Below are positions 47,130 through 58,525 of a stretch of DNA of 64,000 nucleotides, one piece after another. Source of the DNA: JACRCT01 sp049841135 (GTDB lineage Bacteria; Myxococcota; Myxococcia; Myxococcales; UBA5297); the NCBI GenBank assembly GCA_049841135.1, contig JASGHK010000001.1, positions 372,001-436,000 on the forward strand, given 5' to 3'. A program made the translations under genes and the position numbers. Position 1 is the first letter of the stretch, and each line of letters opens with the position of its first letter. The notes under the pieces are model-generated. The model was not told the DNA's origin. It was given only the letters and a program-made list of their open reading frames with translations, and made no database searches.

Positions 47130-48242
47130 CTAGCTCCCGGTCTTCTGCTTCTGGATGAACTCCCGCAGGTGCGTCCACTGCGCCACCGGGAAGTCCGAGA
47201 AGGTCACGCCCATGCCGTACGGGTAGGTCAGCACCGAGCGCGGGCCGTAGGGGTTGCTCCAGACCACCACTCCGGCGACCGCCATCCAGTCCTGGTCGCA
47301 CGGCAGGCGGAAGCGAATCTCCACCGGCTTGCTGGCCTGCATGGGGTTGAGGGTACGCACGTAGATGCCGGTCTCGGAGAGGTCGAAGCTGCCCCCGGCG
47401 GTCCACTCGTCGGTGGTCCCCAGCAGGCGGAAGTGCACCTCGGCGTGGAACGGGATGCGCGGCGCGCCGCGGCGCTCGGCCCGCACGGACCCGGCCAGCA
47501 CCTTGTTGATGCGGCGGATGAGGTGCTCGATCTCCATCTCGACGTCGTACGGCTCGAGGTCGGCCAGGAACTTGGAGAGCTTCCCCGCGGCGGGGTTCGT
47601 CGCCACCGCCACGACGGGCACGGGCGGGGTGCAGTTCTGCAGCCACTCCACCATCAGCGTGGCCGACGGGGTGTCCAGGTCGACCACCGCCAGTGCCACC
47701 TGGCCCACGGTCGTGACCGCCTGCGCCTCGGCCAGGGTGGTGGTCAGGCAGCAGTCGAAGCCCGCCTTGTCCAACAGGCGCGTGATGAGCGTGCCGAAGA
47801 ACGCCTTCTGCGTGGCGAGCATCACCCGCCGCGAGCGGGTCGGCTCCAGCCCACGGTCCCCCTGCCCCGCCCGGACGGCCTCGAGCTTGGCCAGCACCTG
47901 CTTCTCGGTCAGCGGCTTGAGCAGGTAGTCGTCGGCCCCGGCCACGAAGGCCCGGCGGATGGCTCCCGGGCCCTCCTCCGCGGTGATCATCACCACCGGG
48001 AGATCCCAGCGGTCGGTGTGCATGCGGATGGACTTGCAGAAGTCGTCGCCCTGGTCCCCGGGCAGGTTCAGGTCGACGAACGCCACCAGCGGCTTCTGGT
48101 GCAGCACGTCGATCGCCTGCTCGGCGCTGTCGACGGCCACCACCTGCGCTCCGGAAGGCGTCAGTGCGTCGGTCAGCAGGGTCCGGACGAAGCGGTCGTC
48201 GTCCACCACGAGCACCAGGCCGACATCGGTCTTGGAATCCAA
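47130..48242 (-). CDS. Two-receiver response regulator with PilZ domain
   Basis: A 370-residue protein: first receiver domain (about 8-125) with acidic pocket VVDDD, phospho-acceptor in FVDLNLPGD and Lys in LLKPL; second receiver-like domain (about 140-245) with Asp in VVDLDTPSA but a less complete pocket; PilZ domain (about 265-365) with RRGAPRIPF and DLSETGIYVRT, the c-di-GMP-binding pattern. It would couple phosphorylation to c-di-GMP output. A GAGGGAG site precedes the ATG. The histidine kinase is not in the window. Confidence 0.88.
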   Translation of the reverse strand: MDSKTDVGLVLVVDDDRFVRTLLTDALTPSGAQVVAVDSAEQAIDVLHQKPLVAFVDLNLPGDQGDDFCKSIRMHTDRWDLPVVMITAEEGPGAIRRAFVAGADDYLLKPLTEKQVLAKLEAVRAGQGDRGLEPTRSRRVMLATQKAFFGTLITRLLDKAGFDCCLTTTLAEAQAVTTVGQVALAVVDLDTPSATLMVEWLQNCTPPVPVVAVATNPAAGKLSKFLADLEPYDVEMEIEHLIRRINKVLAGSVRAERRGAPRIPFHAEVHFRLLGTTDEWTAGGSFDLSETGIYVRTLNPMQASKPVEIRFRLPCDQDWMAVAGVVVWSNPYGPRSVLTYPYGMGVTFSDFPVAQWTHLREFIQKQKTGS

Positions 48243-48373
48243 AGGCTCCCTCGAAGACCTCGGTTTGGAGGGAAGCGCCGAACCGAAGCCGGGGTCAAAA
48301 GTCGGGACGAGGCAGTATCGATTGCGCCCCTCTGGGAGGGCAAGCCTGGAGACTTCGGCCTCGGAGACCCACG

Positions 48374-48407
48374 AAAAGGCCCCCGCTCCGGCTGTGGAGC
48401 GGGGGCC
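48374..48407 (-). terminator. Intrinsic terminator of the Cys-repeat gene
   Basis: Perfect 12-bp stem (48378-48389 and 48396-48407) with six-base loop, followed by TTTT on the minus strand (48374-48377). It lies 27 bases after the stop codon. Confidence 0.75.
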
Positions 48408-48433
48408 CGTTTCCGATTCAGCTCAGCGAACGG

Positions 48434-51400
48434 CTAGTCGCAACCGCAGGTCACCGCCGCCGTCGTGCTGTTGCGGGCCGCCGGCGCGCCGACCGTGAAG
48501 TCGGCGAGGTTGTTGTAGGTGTTGTCGCAGCCGCTGGTGTTGCGGATCGCCGAGGTCGACGTGGAGAGCGCGCCGGCCGCGGTGCCGGCGCGGCAGCTCG
48601 CCGTGCCGAAGCCCACCAGGTCGACGACGTTGGTGTCGGGCAGCGACGGGCAGGCCGTCAGCGCGGTCGCGTTCTTCACCAGGGCGACCTTGCCGTTGGT
48701 CCCGCCGATGTTGAGCGTGCAGGTGTTGACGTCGGGGGTCGGCGTGATGTCGACGCCGCCGGTGCCCGCGGAACCGCACTGGATGAGCAGGTACTTGCCC
48801 GCGTCGATCGACCCGGAGAGCGTCCACGTCGAGCTCATCCCGGCAGAAGTAGCCGAGCCGTACTGGAGCGACCAGCCCGTCAGGTCCTGGGCGGTGGAGC
48901 CGCGGTTGTGCAGCTCGACGAAGTCGTACTTGTACATGCCGGTGCCGCTGCCGCCGCCGCCGTACAGCTGGCTGATGACGACCTTCGGCGAGCAGCCGAC
49001 GGCGACCGAGAAGCCGGTGAAGTTGGCGGTGTTGGCCGCGGCATCGATGCCCTTGCCGAGGGTGTCCTTGACGGTGGCCTCGACGCTGACCGTGTACGCC
49101 GTGTTGCCGGTCTGGGCGACCGTCGTCACCACGATCTCCCTTGGCCGAGGCCCCTGCTGCCGCCGCCGTGGCCAGCAAGCCATTGGTGAAGGTGAACTGG
49201 GTGCCGGTGGCCGCGATGGTCGCCGGATTCGATGGAGCGGTCGAAGGCGATGTTGACCGTGGTGGCCGTCGGCGCGGTCGCGCTCACCACCTTCGGCGCC
49301 GGGCAGGAAGCCGAGACGTCCGCGGCGGCGTAGGCGCTGATCTGGGCCTCGTCGTACGAGGGGTGGTTGCGCCAGACGATGCCCTTGTTGACGTTCACCG
49401 TGCAGCCCGGGACGAGGTCGTAGGCGGTCGCGATGGCGTACGGGACGCGCAGCGTGAAGTTGATGGTGGCGGCGGTCACGCCAGGGGTCGTGATGGTCCA
49501 CTTGGCCCAGCCGGTGCCGCCGGAGCGCACAGCCACCACCACGGCGTTGTCGAGCTTGACGTACTCGTTCTCCCAGTCGCCGACGGAGTCGGGGAACAGC
49601 ACGCTCGACGCGTCCTTCCTCAAGGTGGCGTCCACGTCAACGCCCTGCGCCACGCGGCTGAAGCTGCTGATGGCCAGCGCCGTCCGGGTGTAGTTCCACG
49701 TCGTGTTGGTCAGGCTGGCCATCTCGGTGACCGTGAAGTTCACCTTGTCGCCCACGGCGGGGACCGGGGTCAGCGTCGTCGGGTCCACCTGGACGAACAG
49801 GGCGGGACCGGTCTGGCTGCCCTGCACGAAGAAGCCGGGGCTGTCGTACTGACCGAGGCCGCTGGGGCGCAGGTAGGTCACGGTCGCCCCGTCGATTGCC
49901 AGGGCGAGCCCGGTGCCCTCGGCCGCCCGTGCCGCGGTGATCTGCGCGTTGACGTCGGTGGCCGCGGCGACGCACACGTTCGAGGCGCCGCACTGGGGAA
50001 GCAGCGGGTTCGTGCAGTCCGCGTCCAGCAGGCACTGTACGCAGACCGGCGCGGTGCCGGTCTTGCACTTGGGCGTCGTGCCCGAGCAGCCGGAGCCGTT
50101 CGCGGTGCAGGTCACGCACTGGGCGGTGGTGGTGTCGCAGGCCGGGGTCGGCGCGGCGCAGTCGGTGTTGCTGGCGCAGCCGACGCAGGCACCGCCGGTG
50201 ACGGTGAGGTCGCAGGTCTTGGGCGGCGTGCAGCCGGCGCTGCCGGTGCAGACGACGCAGGTGCCGTTCGAGGTGTCGCAGACGGGCGTGCCGGACGAGC
50301 AGCTGGTGTTGTCGACGCAGCCGACGCACTGGCCGTTCTGGCAGGTCTGCGGCGAGTTGCAGCCGGCGCTGCCGGTGCAGGTCACGCACTTGTGCTGAGT
50401 GGTGTCGCAGATGGGCGTCGCCGCGACCTTGCAGTCGGTGTTCTGCAGGCAGTCGACGCAGGCGGTGCCGCTCTGGCAGACCTTGCCCTGGTTGGTGCAG
50501 CCCTCGGTCGCGGTGCAGAAGACGCAGGTCTTGCTGGCCGCGTCGCAGACCGGCTTGGTCGGGCTGTTGGTCGCGCACTGGGCGCTGGTGGTGCAGCCGA
50601 CGCAGGTCCCGCCGGTCACGGCGGTGTCGCACACCGGGGTGGTGCCGGTGCAGCCCTTGCCGGCGGTGCAGGTGACGCAGGTCTTGGTCGAGGTGTCGCA
50701 GACCTTGCCGACGGAGGCGCAGTCGGTGTCGGCGGTGCAGGCCACGCAGGCGCCGCCGGTCACGGTGGTGTCGCAGACCGGGGTCGGGGCCGCGCAGCCA
50801 GCGGCGGCGGTGCAGGTGACGCACTTCTTCTGGTCGCAGACCTTCTTGGCGCCCACGCAGTCGCTGCCCTGCAGGCAGTCGACGCACTTGCCGCCGGTCA
50901 CGCTGGTGTCGCAGACGAGCGGCGCTCCGCAGGCGACGGCGGCGTTGCAGAGGACGCACTTGCCGGTGGTGGTGTCGCAGTTGGGGGTGGTCGGCGTGCC
51001 GGTGCAGCCGCTGTTGTCGGTGCAGCCGTTGGAGACGCACTTGCCGCCCTGCACGGTGAGGTCGCAGTGCTCGTTGGCGCCGCAGCCCTCGGTGCCGGTG
51101 CAGACGACGCACTTGCCCGTGGCGGTGTCACAGACGTTGGCGGTGCCGGTGGTGCACTGGTTGCTGGCCGTGCAGCCCTTGCACTGGCCGCCGGGAATGG
51201 TGGTGTCGCACGAGGCCGGCGCGGTGCAGCCCTTGGCGTCGGTGCAGACCACGCACTTGCCGCTGGTGGTGTCGCAGATGGGGGTCGCGGGGGTGGTGGC
51301 GCAGCTGTTGTCGTCGGTGCAGGTGGCGTCGATGCACAGCCCGCCCTGGACGGTGGTGTCGCACTTCTTGCCGTTGGCGCAGCCCTCGGTGGAGGTGCAG

Positions 51401-52206
51401 ACCACGCACTTGTTGGCGGCGGTGTCGCAGACCGGGGTGGCCGGGGTGCCGGCGCAGTCGACCGAGCTGTTGCAGCCCTGCTGCTTGCACTGGCCGCCCT
51501 GGACGGTGGTGTCGCAGACCTGCGGCGCGGTGCAGCCCTCGCCGGTGGTGCAGGTCACGCACTGGCCGCTCGCCGTGTCGCAGACCTTGGCGTTGCCGGT
51601 GGTGCACTGGCTGCTCGCCGTGCAGCCCTTGCACTGGCCGCCCTGCACGGTGGTGTCGCAGGTCGCCGGCAAGGTGCAGCCCTTGGACGCGGTGCAGACC
51701 ACGCACTTGTGGGCGGCGGTGTCGCAGACCGGGGTGGCCGCGGTCAGCTGGCAGTCGAGGTCGCCCGAGCAGCCGGCGGTGACGCACTCGCCGCCGGGGA
51801 CGCTGGTGTCGCAGGTCTCGCCGACCTGGCAGCCCTCTGCGTCGTTGCAGGTGACGCAGGTCTTGGTGGAGACGTCACAGACCGGGGTCTCGAGGCCGCA
51901 GTCGGAGCTCGTCCGGCAGGAGACGCACTTGCCGAGGGTGACGCTGGTGTCGCACAGCTTGGGGCTGGTGCAGCCGGCGCTGGCCGTGCAGGTCTTGCAC
52001 TTCTTGGCGACCGAGTCGCAGACCGGGGTGGTGCCCGAGCAGGCCGGGCTGCAGGCGCTGCTGGGCTCCACGCACTTGTTGTCGACGCAGGTCTTGCCGT
52101 CCTTGCAGTCGCTGGGCTTGGTGCACTCCGTCGAGGGTGGCGGACAGCCGGTGCCCACTGCGAGCAGGAGGCCCGCGCAGGCGAGGGTGAGGATCCTTCT
52201 GGACAT
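48434..52206 (-). CDS. Giant Cys-repeat lipoprotein with lamin-tail-like C-terminus, two frame breaks
   Basis: The repaired length is 1256 residues. The lipobox is AVGTGC. About 700 residues of Cys-rich repeats follow, with units such as CVVCTGSAGCTPPKTCD and PVCDTSNGTCVVC, nearly all with VCDT or TCD cores. The next part is beta-rich (AAEGTGLALAIDGATVTYL, GPALFVQVDPTTLTPVPAVG). The C-terminal 200 residues contain a lamin-tail-type domain (KVVISQLYGGGGSG, DFVELHNRGSTAQDLTGWSL). Breaks: 49228-49229 (GATC) and 49138-49140 (GAGATC). A GGAGAGAG site precedes the ATG. A surface role is likely; ligands are unknown. Confidence 0.8.
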
Positions 52207-52380
52207 GGTCGTTCTCTCTCCAAGTGGCGGTCCCCGTGCAGACCGCGGTCGAGTACTCGCGCCGACGCCAGGGAAGGAGGCGCGGCTGCGAGCGGGTGAG
52301 AATAGCGCTCAAACGCGTCCGGGAATACAGCGTCTTAAAGGCAAAAGACCCGGGCTCGGGCGCAGGCGCTGCCCAAAGAC

Positions 52381-52418
52381 GGAAGCCCCGCAAGGCGCGG
52401 CGGCCTTGCGGGGCTTCC
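52381..52418 (-). terminator. Hairpin after the P-loop ATPase gene
   Basis: Perfect 15-bp stem (52381-52395 and 52404-52418), eight-base loop, followed by GTCTTTG on the minus strand. It lies 30 bases after the ATPase stop and upstream of the Cys-repeat gene on the same strand. Confidence 0.65.
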
Positions 52419-52447
52419 AGACCCTCGTTGGTTCCGGCTCCGCCGGG

Positions 52448-53740
52448 TTAGGACTTGGGCGAGCCGAAGCTGCGCTCGAACAGCGCGCGCACGGCGTTGC
52501 GGCCCTCGTCGGAGAGGAACCGGGTGCCGGTGCCCGCGAAGCGCTCGCGCGTGATGGAGGGCGGCTCCACCGGCTGCCACTTGCCGTCCTTGAAGGCGAA
52601 CCAGTCGCGCTTGTCCTGGTCGAAGACGTGGACCGGCTTGTTCCAGTGGCGCGCCAGCTCCACCGCCCAGCCCGTCCCGCCCTTCACCGTGCTGTCGGGC
52701 ATGATCTGCCCGATGGAGAAGACCTCGCCGGCGGTGTTCACCTGGTGCCAGATGGACTGGAGCACCTTGCGGAACAGCGGCGTCGACGGGTAGCTGCGGT
52801 GCATGTGGGCCTTGAGGTAGGTCGAGCTGACGTCGCCCATGACCAGCTCGTCCTCGGTCAGCTCCACCATCCCCCGGCTGCGGACGGGGCCGCGGCCGGC
52901 GAAGCTGTAGTTGACCTCGCCCAGGCCCCAGCGCTCGGCGCACAGGCCGAACTCGCACTCGGCGCCGGGAGCGCCGCCGGAGAGCAGCGTGAAGCCGGCG
53001 GCCGGCAGCCGCTTGGGCGCGGGCACCTGCCCCTCGGGGATGATCTGCAGGGTGTCCGGGTGCAGCTCGAGGTGCGTCTCGGGCGGCTTGGCGTCGCCGT
53101 GGTCCTTGAGCAGCCGCAGCGCCACGTGGCCACCGCGGGGCTCGAGGAAGAGCGCCACGTCGACCAGGTTGGAGCAGCTGCCCTCGAGCGGCGCCGGCAG
53201 CTGGTTGACCGGCGCCAGGAAGCCGCGCGGCGCGGTCACCGTCATCCACAGCTCGGCGCCGATGCGCTTGGCGGTGGCCTTGAACGCCTCCAGCGCGGTC
53301 GGCAGCCCGGAGGCCGGGCAGTCGTAGCCGTCGATGAGGATGGCGGCCGGGGTGAGGTTCATGTGCTGGGTGAACAGCTTGAGCACCTCCTCGAGCCGCA
53401 GGGGCGAGAAGCTGGCCCCGTCCTTGTACGTCTTGATGGCGCGGCGGCGGCTGACGCTGTCGCGCACCGCCTCCTTCTCCTCGAGGCCGGACTCCTTGGC
53501 GAGGTCCTCGAAGAGCGTGTCGTAGAACGCGCTGACGTACTCCACGGTCTGGCCGAGCGCGATGTGCACCACGTCGCGCTCGCGCATCAGGTCGTCCAGG
53601 CCGATCTGCACCAGGCACGCCGTCTTGCCGACGCCGGCCGGCGCCACCAGCACTCCCAGGTTTCCCTTGCCCAGCCCACCGTGGATTGACTGCTCCAGGA
53701 TGCGCAGCGGGCTGCGGGCATTGACGTCCTTACGGTACAT
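52448..53740 (-). CDS. RecA/KaiC-like ATPase with SLOG-like C-terminal domain
   Basis: A 430-residue protein. N-terminal P-loop ATPase (about 1-200): Walker A APAGVGKTA near residue 35, hydrophobic Walker B AAILIDGYD near 135. The C-terminal part (about 290-425) reads like a SLOG/LOG Rossmann fold: EVFSIGQIMPDSTVKGGTGW, AVELARHWNKPVHVFDQD and ITRERFAGTGTRFLSDEGR. SLOG domains bind nucleotides or nucleotide-derived signals; this assignment is by eye. The start at 53740 has a GGGAGA site. It starts 14 bases after fusA's stop on the same strand, so it is probably co-transcribed with EF-G. Confidence 0.6.
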   Translation of the reverse strand: MYRKDVNARSPLRILEQSIHGGLGKGNLGVLVAPAGVGKTACLVQIGLDDLMRERDVVHIALGQTVEYVSAFYDTLFEDLAKESGLEEKEAVRDSVSRRRAIKTYKDGASFSPLRLEEVLKLFTQHMNLTPAAILIDGYDCPASGLPTALEAFKATAKRIGAELWMTVTAPRGFLAPVNQLPAPLEGSCSNLVDVALFLEPRGGHVALRLLKDHGDAKPPETHLELHPDTLQIIPEGQVPAPKRLPAAGFTLLSGGAPGAECEFGLCAERWGLGEVNYSFAGRGPVRSRGMVELTEDELVMGDVSSTYLKAHMHRSYPSTPLFRKVLQSIWHQVNTAGEVFSIGQIMPDSTVKGGTGWAVELARHWNKPVHVFDQDKRDWFAFKDGKWQPVEPPSITRERFAGTGTRFLSDEGRNAVRALFERSFGSPKS

Positions 53741-53753
53741 GGGTCGTCTCCCT

Positions 53754-55848
<2,095 letters not shown>

Positions 55849-56145
55849 CACCAACCTCCGATATTGCCGTTTTCCCGGTCTAAGCCGGGGCCTTCCTGCG
55901 TTGCGGGGCGCGCACCCTGTAGCAGACGCGCTCAGAAATCAAGGGATTAAGCAGAAGAACTCCTGCCCTACCCCCAAGATTTCGTGCTTTCTCGCCTGCT
56001 TCCGTGAGGTTGCCTGCGGCGAATCAGCCCGCGTCTCTTCTTCTAACGGCCCGCCGTCCCGGATGCTTGCCGATGCGTTGGGTTAGGATGCCCACGCTCC
56101 GGCGCAGAGGCCGGGCGCTCCCTGCCACCCTCGAAGAGGCCTTTC
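55849..56145. other. Divergent intergenic region, fusA and lipoprotein
   Basis: About 300 bases that must hold the fusA promoter and that of the next lipoprotein. A TTGATT lies on the minus strand near 55949, but no good -10 follows at a normal distance. I see no gene. Confidence 0.4.
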
Positions 56146-57285
56146 ATGACGCGCCTGCTCCCTTGCCTGCTCCTCGCCCTGCCGCTGCTGCCGGCCGCCT
56201 GCTCGTCCAACTCGCTCCCGCAAATCCTCGACGACGTCGCGGTGAAGGGCGCGTGCGGCGGCAGCCACCAGCAGCCGCCGCTGGGCGGGGCCAGCGACGC
56301 ACTGTGGGTCGCCTGCGAGGGGAGCAAGGCCTACGCGCTCTACGACGGCAAGTCGGCCTTCAAGAAGGTGGAGGTGCCCTCCTCCGTCCCGTCCGAGCAG
56401 CCGAAGGTGGCGGCCGACAGGTCGCTCTACGTGCTCACGCGCGACCCGCAGGAGCCGACGACGACCAACCCGCGCCTGCTCGTCCGGCTGCTCCCCGACG
56501 GGACGAGCCAGGACCGCACGTCCGAGGTCAACCCGACGCGCGCCGACGAGCTCAAGCTCACCGGCCAGGGCGGCACGGTCGTGGTCCAGCGCGGCTCGAA
56601 CGTCTACCTGGCGAGCAAGGACAAGATCACCGCGCTGCCTGCCCCCATGGACGGCAACTACCGGATCCTGGGGGTGCTGCCGGTGCTGGGCGAGGACAGC
56701 CACGAGCGCTTCTTCCTGCACGTGGCCATCGGGGCGGGCTCGCCGGGGACGCCGGACGACGTGAAGCTCTTCCTCTGGGAGGGAGGCGCGGCGACGAAGT
56801 GGCACGAGGTCACCCTGGACGACCCGACCGAGCTCTTGCGCTTCAACGGCTTCCCGCGCGTGTTCGTTCCGGTCGGTTCGACGGGCGAGCTCTTCGGCAT
56901 CGCCAACCGCCAGGGCGCGCAGGACCGGATCGTCCCCATGCTCGTGGCGCGCTGGAACGGCACGACGATGCGGGCCACGGAGATCAAGCTGTCGGTCGAG
57001 GCGGGCTACTTCAAGCCGCAGCAGCTCTACGTGCGCGCCAACCAGCAGGTGGTCGTCCTGGGCACCGAGAGCGAGGGCACCGAGGAGATCGTCAACCGGC
57101 TCACCTGGTACGCCTTCACCGGCGAGGACTTCCGGCTGCGCAACGCCTTCCAGGAGATCCAGAACTGCTCGCAGCAGACCTGCGACCGCAGCACCTCCGA
57201 GCCCCTCTTCCTGGTCGACGGCGCCGTGCAGTACGTCATCACCGACGCGACCGGCGCGTTCCAGGTGCTGGTGGGGAAGCTGTAG
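56146..57285 (+). CDS. Predicted lipoprotein, propeller-like
   Basis: A 379-residue lipoprotein with lipobox LPAAC. The body has repeated strands (DALWVACEGSKAYALYDGK, RSLYVLTRDPQEP, GGTVVVQRGSNVYLASKDKI, QQVVVLGTESEGTEEIV) in the manner of a beta-propeller. No specific family. GAGG precedes the ATG. It lies 14 bases before the endonuclease V gene. Confidence 0.65.
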   Translation: MTRLLPCLLLALPLLPAACSSNSLPQILDDVAVKGACGGSHQQPPLGGASDALWVACEGSKAYALYDGKSAFKKVEVPSSVPSEQPKVAADRSLYVLTRDPQEPTTTNPRLLVRLLPDGTSQDRTSEVNPTRADELKLTGQGGTVVVQRGSNVYLASKDKITALPAPMDGNYRILGVLPVLGEDSHERFFLHVAIGAGSPGTPDDVKLFLWEGGAATKWHEVTLDDPTELLRFNGFPRVFVPVGSTGELFGIANRQGAQDRIVPMLVARWNGTTMRATEIKLSVEAGYFKPQQLYVRANQQVVVLGTESEGTEEIVNRLTWYAFTGEDFRLRNAFQEIQNCSQQTCDRSTSEPLFLVDGAVQYVITDATGAFQVLVGKL

Positions 57286-57299
57286 GGAGGGCGGCCCTC

Positions 57300-57827
57300 G
57301 TGATCGCGATCCTGGACGTCCACTACCCGGAGACCGGGGCGCGCGCGGCTTGCGTGGTGCTCGAGGACTGGGGCGCGGCCGCCGCCCTCGAGGAGCGGGT
57401 CGTCACCCTCGAAGCCGTCGAGCCGTACGTGCCGGGGCAGTTCTTCCGCCGGGAGCTGCCCTGCCTGCAGGCCGTGCTCTCGGCCGTGAAGGCGAGCGTC
57501 AGCCTGGTCGTCGTCGACGGCTACGTCTGGCTCGACCGCTCGGGGAGGCCAGGGCTGGGCGCGCACCTGTACGACGAATTGGGCAAGAAGACCCCAGTCG
57601 TGGGCGTCGCCAAGACCTCCTTCGGCGAGCCAGGAACGAGCGCGGCCGTCGAGGTCCTGCGCGGGGTGAGCAAGAACCCGCTCTTCGTGACGGCGGCGGG
57701 GACCGACGCCGAGGAGATCGCCCGGAGGGTCCAGACGATGGCCGGACCCTCGCGCATCCCCTGGGCGCTGGGCCGGGTCGACGCGCTCTCCCGCGGCCGC
57801 GGCGCTCCCGCGGGCGACCAGGCCTAG
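57300..57827 (+). CDS. nfi: Endonuclease V, compact
   Basis: A 175-residue protein of the endonuclease V family, which cuts near deaminated bases such as inosine in DNA. Motifs: AILDVHYPE (metal Asp), FRRELPCLQAVL (Glu), VVDGYVWLD and RPGLGAHLYDELGKKTPVVGVAK. The usual length is about 220, so this one lacks N- or C-terminal parts. Start at GTG 57300, with GGGAGGG 8-14 bases before it. Confidence 0.8.
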   Translation: MIAILDVHYPETGARAACVVLEDWGAAAALEERVVTLEAVEPYVPGQFFRRELPCLQAVLSAVKASVSLVVVDGYVWLDRSGRPGLGAHLYDELGKKTPVVGVAKTSFGEPGTSAAVEVLRGVSKNPLFVTAAGTDAEEIARRVQTMAGPSRIPWALGRVDALSRGRGAPAGDQA

Positions 57828-57891
57828 ATTTCCGAAGCCCGAACCCTCGCCCGAACCCTCGGTGGCAGTGCGGCATCCAAGGCCCAGAGCC

Positions 57892-58458
57892 ATGACACCC
57901 CTGCCCGACTTCGCGTTCATCGACCGCTCGCTCGCTCCCGGCGACCACCGCTACCTGGAGCTGCTTCCACGAGTCGCGCAGAGCCCGGCGCTCTTGCGCA
58001 TCGCGCCCGGCCTGGAGGAGCGGCAGCAGCTCATCGAGCGCGCCGTGGTGCAGGTCCGCGGCGGCCGCGGCTACGCCTTCGTGGACGTCGAGACGCCGTG
58101 CATCGTCCTCTCCGAGTGGTACTACCGCAGCGGCAACGACCTGGACCTCTACCTCGACCTGCTGCACGAGCTGACGCACCTGCGCCAGCTGGAGGAAGGC
58201 TTCGACCTCTGGGACGAGCGGTTCGAGTACGTGGACCGGCCCACCGAGGTCGAGGGCTACGCGGTGGCCATCGGCGAAGGGCGGCGGCTGGGGATGACCG
58301 ACCAGGACGTGTTGGACCACCTGTCGAACCCGTGGATGAGCGAGGGCGACGTGCGCCGGCTCATCGGGCACATCGACACCTTCCTCGACGGCGGCGACCT
58401 GCCCAACCTCGAGCTGGCGAAGAACCCGCCGTCGCGCAGCCGGCGCCGACCCTGGTAG
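57892..58458 (+). CDS. HELTH-motif protein, possible metallopeptidase
   Basis: A 188-residue protein with LHELTHLRQLEEGFD, a HExTH metal-binding motif, and later EYVDRPTEVEGYAVAIGEG, which could supply the third ligand. The N-terminal part is soluble with no signal peptide. The start at MTPLPDFAF is preferred over an upstream in-frame ATG at 57862. Family not named. Follows endonuclease V by 64 bases. Confidence 0.6.
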   Translation: MTPLPDFAFIDRSLAPGDHRYLELLPRVAQSPALLRIAPGLEERQQLIERAVVQVRGGRGYAFVDVETPCIVLSEWYYRSGNDLDLYLDLLHELTHLRQLEEGFDLWDERFEYVDRPTEVEGYAVAIGEGRRLGMTDQDVLDHLSNPWMSEGDVRRLIGHIDTFLDGGDLPNLELAKNPPSRSRRRPW

Positions 58459-58525
58459 CTCGCCGCTGAGCCGGCAGATCCTCCGGAGGCGCCGGCCGTT
58501 TGCTCCCTGAAACCGAGGAGCGAAC

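Noticed and set aside
49980..52130. Regularly repeated DNA resembling a CRISPR or satellite array
   Set aside because: The repeats are in frame, vary at third positions and encode Cys-rich protein units; there are no unique spacers of constant length.
49141..53689. Long plus-strand frames opposite the Cys-repeat lipoprotein
   Set aside because: The repeat DNA leaves several frames open. The minus frame has a lipobox, ribosome-binding site and regular cysteines; the plus frames have low-complexity Val/Gly/Ala or Thr/Gln/Val sequence.
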